Under the pieces are notes generated by a model, which saw only the letters and a program-made list of their open reading frames with translations, was not told where the DNA came from and made no database searches. The position numbers and the translations under genes are program-made. This document shows, in pieces, positions 48,098 through 51,990 of a stretch of DNA of 51,990 nucleotides. Within the stretch, counting starts at the first letter, position 1; each line of letters begins with the position of its first letter. Origin of the DNA: Candidatus Omnitrophota bacterium (lineage in GTDB: Bacteria > Omnitrophota > Gorgyraeia > 2-01-FULL-45-10); the NCBI GenBank assembly GCA_003142795.1, contig PLNN01000019.1, positions 1 to 51,990 of the forward strand, read 5' to 3'.

Positions 48098-48160
48098 GGC
48101 CTTTGCCTGTCGGTCTCCGCCAAGCAGCCGGCAGGCAAAGGCCCATTATTTAATATTTTA
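48098..48160 (+). terminator. Terminator-like hairpin after giant gene 1
   Basis: Arms 48098-48113 and 48128-48143 pair over 16 positions (12 perfect GC-rich bp, GGCCTTTGCCTG/CAGGCAAAGGCC, plus four with one G-U). The loop is 14 nt and an AT-rich tail ATTATTTAATATTTT follows. It lies 42 nt after the stop codon and probably separates the two giant genes. The rest of the 314-nt gap (48056-48369) holds the promoter and leader hairpin listed next. Confidence 0.65.
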
Positions 48161-48166
48161 AGGTAT

Positions 48167-48215
48167 AAAAAAGTCAGAATTAACATATTGACAAGCCTTC
48201 ATAATATGATATAAT
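48167..48215 (+). promoter_or_regulatory. Promoter of giant gene 2
   Basis: TTGACA (48188-48193), a 16-nt spacer and TATAAT (48210-48215) have both boxes at full consensus. The block matches the giant gene 1 promoter without gaps. Confidence 0.85.
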
Positions 48216-48252
48216 TATGTAAATTTAGAAAAAGCAAGATTTAAATAGTTGC

Positions 48253-48280
48253 AAATCCCTTGATTTAATAGGGATTTTTT
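48253..48280 (+). terminator. Leader terminator/attenuator hairpin of giant gene 2
   Basis: AAATCCCT (48253-48260) and AGGGATTT (48270-48277) form a perfect 8-bp stem with a 9-nt loop, ending in six T (48275-48280). It lies about 40 nt after the promoter and about 90 nt before the start codon, so it could stop transcription prematurely. The shared ATTTTTTATCT tail also follows the stem-loop in the giant gene 1 leader. Confidence 0.6.
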
Positions 48281-48369
48281 ATCTCTACCTACCAAAATTG
48301 AGAGATAAAAAAGTAAATACTTGGCGAAACACTTTTAGAAACGCTTGGCAAAACACTTGGAAAGAGGTA

Positions 48370-51300
48370 ATGGACGACACTTGGCAGAATAAAGCCGAAT
48401 GCGATGACGCCTATGGCATGATCGATTGGCGCAAACGCTATCGTTTTTGGTTCAAGACTCTCGCGTTTATCCTAATTTTTACTTTCGTCCTTTATGACAT
48501 AACATGGGCGCAAGGCGGTACTCCGATCTGGGAGAGCGCCAAGCCCGATGTAAAGACGAATGTAAAGCTCCCTCTCGACCGTATAAATATCCCCAAAAAT
48601 ATCGCCACGACACAGGATGTGTATTCCAATGGCGGAAATGAAGTAATAATTAACATCCAGGACGCACACGCCTCTTTATCCGCGCAAAATTCGATAGTCC
48701 AGCTTCTGGACACCTTAGCTAATAATTATGATATGAATATCGTAGCCTTGGAAGGCGCCGAAGGGCCGCTTGATACGACATTCTTACGAAGCCTTCCCGA
48801 TAAGGATGTCCGTAAAGATACTGCCGACTACCTTATGCGCAGAGGTAAGATGTCAGCCGGAGAATTCTTCTCGGTAACGAGCGATAAAAAGATAAAGCTC
48901 TACGGCATCGAGGATAATAGTCTCTACCAGGCGAATCTCGACTCCTTCAGGAAGGTAATGGCGAAAAATTCCGAGTGTATTGCAAATACGGGATCTCTTG
49001 TGCGCGTTCTTCGCTCGCTCGAGCCTAAAATATATTCCAAAAGCCTCCGGGAATTTAATGAAAAATCCGATCTGCATCGCGATAAAAAGATATCGTTTGT
49101 CGAATATTGGGATTTTGTATCGAAATTCTCGAAAGCTCATAGCATTGAGCTTGCAAAATTCGAGAACATATCCATACTATTGAAAGCATCGGAGCTTGAA
49201 AAGACGATAGATTTTACAAAAGCAAACGAAGAGCGAAAAACGCTGATAGAAGAATTAACAAAGGCGCTTCCTAAGGACAATCTCGAGAAACTTATACTGC
49301 AGAGCCTTGCATTCAAAAAAGGGGCGCTGTCAAAAACCGAATTCCACCGCTATCTTGCAGACCTGGCAAAAGGCGCCGGGATATCCCCTCAAGCATACCC
49401 GAATCTTATCCGCTTTACCGATTACATAACGGTTTACGAAGAGGTGGATGTCCTCAAGATATTCGAAGAGGTGGATTCTCTGGAAAATTATATACGAGAA
49501 AAGATATTTCGTAATGACGATGAGCGCACCCTGCAGAATATTGTCACAGAAGCAGGCATGATGAAGAAGCTCTTTCAGGTATCGCTCACTAATAATGATT
49601 ACAATCTCTTCACCGCAAAGAAGCGCTATCTCGACAGGGCGCTTATCAGTGATTTCATCAAGCAGAATTGCCTGAAATATAATATCGATATTAACCACAC
49701 CTACGATCTCGATACGATATTTGACGGCATGAAAGAAGCGACTGATTTCTACGAAGTCGCGCAGAAGCGCAATAATGCGATGCTAGCCAATACCGTTTCC
49801 GCGATGAGAAAGAACGGCGAGCACGTTGCGGCGCTCATCACCGGCGGTTATCACTCTAAAGGTTTAGGCGAGCTGATGAAAGAGAAGGGCCTGTCATATC
49901 TGGTTATTATGCCTAAGTTCGAAGCAGGTAAGGAACGTCCCTATATAGCGATCCTTACAAATAAGAAACAACCATACGAGGAGCTTCTGGAATCCGGCGA
50001 ATACACCATTGCGGTCGAGGCGTATTTCAATCAAGGGGATGAGAAAAAATTCAGGGAAGCGCAATACTATTCCGTTGCCATGAAATTTTTAAGAACAGCC
50101 GGATTGCAACTTGATAAGAATATTTCTGCACGGCCTTTTCTGAAGACGTGGCTTCAGGATTTTACGCGCGAATATTACGAGTGGAAAGGCCAGACAAGGC
50201 CGATAGATCCCGATATCCTCGCGAAGGCATGGGGATTCAAGCCGCCCAAAGTCACTTTTAAGCCGAACGGCGGCGTTGAATCTGTCGAGGTCGAATCGGT
50301 AAATATTGAAGAAGACAAGACCTCAAAAGCGGACTTCATAGCCGGCGCCGTTGAGGTCGATGGCAAAAAAAGCATAATAGTGCAGAATACTTTTTCAAAC
50401 GGGTTATCTGCAACGGTCGAGTTTACGCAGGATGCCGAAGGAAAATGGTGTGCAGGCACAGTCCGGCCAAAGGCGCTGGCCGAGTTTGAAAGAAGAAATG
50501 AGCAGAAAGGGAATAAAAGAGACAAAGATTTAGGCAAAAAGGTAACGGAAGTTCTTCATAAGGATACCATAGCCCTTCTCACAGACGACTTTCCTGCGAG
50601 AAAGAGCGCAGGTTTAAATCTACCATATGACACGAACTTACGGGCTAGAGTCATTGACCGCGCCATCGAACGCATAAATGACCGCGTCGCCAGGCGCGCA
50701 GGCAAAGTCGTTTCCAATGCCGAGAAGCTCGAGCTTTTCATCGCGGCTGCCAGGGCCGCAGGCCTCGACATAAGCCGCGCCGCAATAGATAAAGACGAAG
50801 CTTTTAAGAGACTTATTCTTTTTGAAATCAATGATAGCCTTCCCGCACAACAAATACCTCAACCTTCTTCTAATATCCGTCTTGCCGGCCAGATAAAAAA
50901 TGTTGATAAAGATGCAGAGATGAAAAAGGCGCGTGCAAAATCTGAGGAAATTTTAACAGGGCTGATGATAACGCGTCTTATGCTTGACGGGGAACTAAAA
51001 ATGGCCGCAGGAAATGCGGAGAAATTCAATAATATATTTGAGATAAAATTTGCCTCTCAGCTTACAAGAGCCCCTCAAATAGCCACCCATAAATATCAAA
51101 TCAGAAAAAGCTTAAGAGAGAAGCTATCGCCTATTCAGGCTGAAGTTAAGGCAGTACCTACCGAAACGAAAACAGGTGAAGTGCCTCGAACAGGCATTTT
51201 GGGGTGGTTCGCGAACGCCATGAAATGGCTGAAAAACCCGAAGGTTTTACTGCTGCTAAGCCTAGCACTATTGCCGGGATGTTCATCTAATGCGCCGCGC

Positions 51301-51990
51301 GAATTTGATCAAGCAGGCGGATGGCTTTTGGATAACGCGCCGATGATCGCGGTTACGGTATTCCCAAGCGCGATCTTCATGGGATATATAATATTTAAAA
51401 AATGGCGTAACTGGCGGAACGCGCGTGATCTGAAACTGATTTTAAATTCATTCGAACAATTGATAAAGCTGGGCCAGGGCACGGTCAATACTTATTTCGC
51501 GAATGACAATATCGGAAAAAGGCCTATACCCGCGATATTTCCTTTAATATTCTCTGTTTTGGCCGATATAGATAATCGCGGCATTATTAACGCAGGCAGG
51601 CGCGAAGAGGCCAAGGCCACATTGATAAGGATTAATGAAGAGACCGGCGGGGCCGTAGTCGCGATATTGCATAAGATGGCGGGGATAAGCTATCCTTTCG
51701 GCGAGATTGCAAATAAAGTGCTTACTGAGCTTGGTTATCCACAGGCTACAAGTTTAAAGAAGCCGCCTTTATATCTATTAAGAAAGCGTATAGAACTGCT
51801 TTCTCTGTTTGTAGCAGCGTTATTATTACCCGCCTTATCCGGCTGTTCGCAATCTCAGGATGCGCACTCAAGTTATGCAGGAATGTCCACGTCCGGCCCT
51901 CCAGACGTTATCGGCATTCTGGATCATATACAGAGCTGGCTGGTAACGGTGACCAATGCGCCTGGTATTGCTGGGTGGTTTATCGCACTT
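48370..51990 (+). CDS. Second giant exported protein, N-terminal 1,207 codons (3' truncated by window edge)
   Basis: The frame is open from 48229 to the last base with no stop, so the gene continues beyond the window. The ATG at 48370 has GAGG only 2 nt away; ATG 48418 directly before IDWRKRYRFW is an alternative. A signal peptide follows, with site TWA|QGG (cut after base 48510). The next 500 or so residues align with giant protein 1 through INIQDAHASLSAQNSI, VALEGAEG, GKMSAGEFF, ITGGYHSKG and LTNKKQPYEEL, i.e. the TraB/ChaN-like domain. After a charged helical region come a lipobox-like LLPGCSS plus helix (51235-51410) and a second, LSGCSQS, near 51844, again followed by a hydrophobic stretch at the edge. 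It is clearly a paralogue of giant gene 1, placed head-to-tail with its own matching promoter. Full length and later domains are not visible. Confidence 0.88.
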   Translation, partial: MDDTWQNKAECDDAYGMIDWRKRYRFWFKTLAFILIFTFVLYDITWAQGGTPIWESAKPDVKTNVKLPLDRINIPKNIATTQDVYSNGGNEVIINIQDAHASLSAQNSIVQLLDTLANNYDMNIVALEGAEGPLDTTFLRSLPDKDVRKDTADYLMRRGKMSAGEFFSVTSDKKIKLYGIEDNSLYQANLDSFRKVMAKNSECIANTGSLVRVLRSLEPKIYSKSLREFNEKSDLHRDKKISFVEYWDFVSKFSKAHSIELAKFENISILLKASELEKTIDFTKANEERKTLIEELTKALPKDNLEKLILQSLAFKKGALSKTEFHRYLADLAKGAGISPQAYPNLIRFTDYITVYEEVDVLKIFEEVDSLENYIREKIFRNDDERTLQNIVTEAGMMKKLFQVSLTNNDYNLFTAKKRYLDRALISDFIKQNCLKYNIDINHTYDLDTIFDGMKEATDFYEVAQKRNNAMLANTVSAMRKNGEHVAALITGGYHSKGLGELMKEKGLSYLVIMPKFEAGKERPYIAILTNKKQPYEELLESGEYTIAVEAYFNQGDEKKFREAQYYSVAMKFLRTAGLQLDKNISARPFLKTWLQDFTREYYEWKGQTRPIDPDILAKAWGFKPPKVTFKPNGGVESVEVESVNIEEDKTSKADFIAGAVEVDGKKSIIVQNTFSNGLSATVEFTQDAEGKWCAGTVRPKALAEFERRNEQKGNKRDKDLGKKVTEVLHKDTIALLTDDFPARKSAGLNLPYDTNLRARVIDRAIERINDRVARRAGKVVSNAEKLELFIAAARAAGLDISRAAIDKDEAFKRLILFEINDSLPAQQIPQPSSNIRLAGQIKNVDKDAEMKKARAKSEEILTGLMITRLMLDGELKMAAGNAEKFNNIFEIKFASQLTRAPQIATHKYQIRKSLREKLSPIQAEVKAVPTETKTGEVPRTGILGWFANAMKWLKNPKVLLLLSLALLPGCSSNAPREFDQAGGWLLDNAPMIAVTVFPSAIFMGYIIFKKWRNWRNARDLKLILNSFEQLIKLGQGTVNTYFANDNIGKRPIPAIFPLIFSVLADIDNRGIINAGRREEAKATLIRINEETGGAVVAILHKMAGISYPFGEIANKVLTELGYPQATSLKKPPLYLLRKRIELLSLFVAALLLPALSGCSQSQDAHSSYAGMSTSGPPDVIGILDHIQSWLVTVTNAPGIAGWFIAL
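51235..51990 (+). other. Two lipobox-plus-helix modules in giant protein 2
   Basis: VLLLLSLALLPGCSS (Cys codon 51280) is followed by about 30 residues, then the helix MIAVTVFPSAIFMGYIIF and KKWRNW. LSLFVAALLLPALSGCSQS (Cys codon 51844) is followed by about 30 residues and a further hydrophobic stretch at the window edge. About 130 mostly helical residues separate them. LSGC fits the lipobox consensus; LPGC fits it less well. Confidence 0.6.

Overview
The window reads as part of a chromosome from an uncultured, diderm bacterium, at roughly average GC. My best guess at lineage is Candidatus Omnitrophota (PVC-related), a group known for very large predicted genes. That guess rests on the tandem giant genes, whose proteins share a signal peptide, an AQGGTP start and an INIQDAHASL motif. 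No rRNA or tRNA is present to confirm it. All real genes I can support lie on the + strand.

Layout. (1) 1-1608: the C-terminal part of a propeller-like, probably exported repeat protein, cut by the left edge. (2) 1649-7703: a promoter followed by a tight five-gene operon. It encodes a membrane-anchored coiled-coil protein, a long soluble coiled-coil protein, a ParA-type ATPase, a second membrane coiled-coil protein and an exported protein with about 20 kinesin-light-chain-type TPRs. (3) 7744-18904: a second promoter with palindromes at its start site, then a ROK-type regulator, a small zinc-ribbon protein and a tripartite efflux system: TolC-like outer membrane protein, HlyD-type adaptor and two different RND pumps. 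The gaps are 4-32 nt, so this is probably one regulator-led operon. (4) 19018-48055: a single uninterrupted reading frame of about 9,600 codons (about 1 MDa). (5) 48056-51990: a terminator, a second promoter nearly identical to the first giant gene's promoter, a leader with a terminator-like hairpin, and the first 1,207 codons of a second, paralogous giant gene that runs off the right edge.

The first giant protein is a mosaic. It has a signal peptide and a TraB/ChaN-like N-terminal domain. Further along are a clan GH-A glycoside hydrolase with a binding module, a multi-pass membrane region with GT2/cellulose-synthase-type motifs, an HD phosphohydrolase-like domain, a phosphodiester-glycosidase-like domain and a RibD/CDA-type deaminase domain. 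It also carries three separate HExxH zinc-peptidase motifs, and several internal segments that look like signal peptides or lipoprotein lipoboxes, mostly followed by a transmembrane helix. Giant gene 2 repeats the N-terminal domain and two of the lipobox-plus-helix modules. This suggests a family of giant, membrane-threaded, possibly self-processed polyproteins acting at the cell envelope. It is the most unusual system in the window; its function is inferred, not shown.
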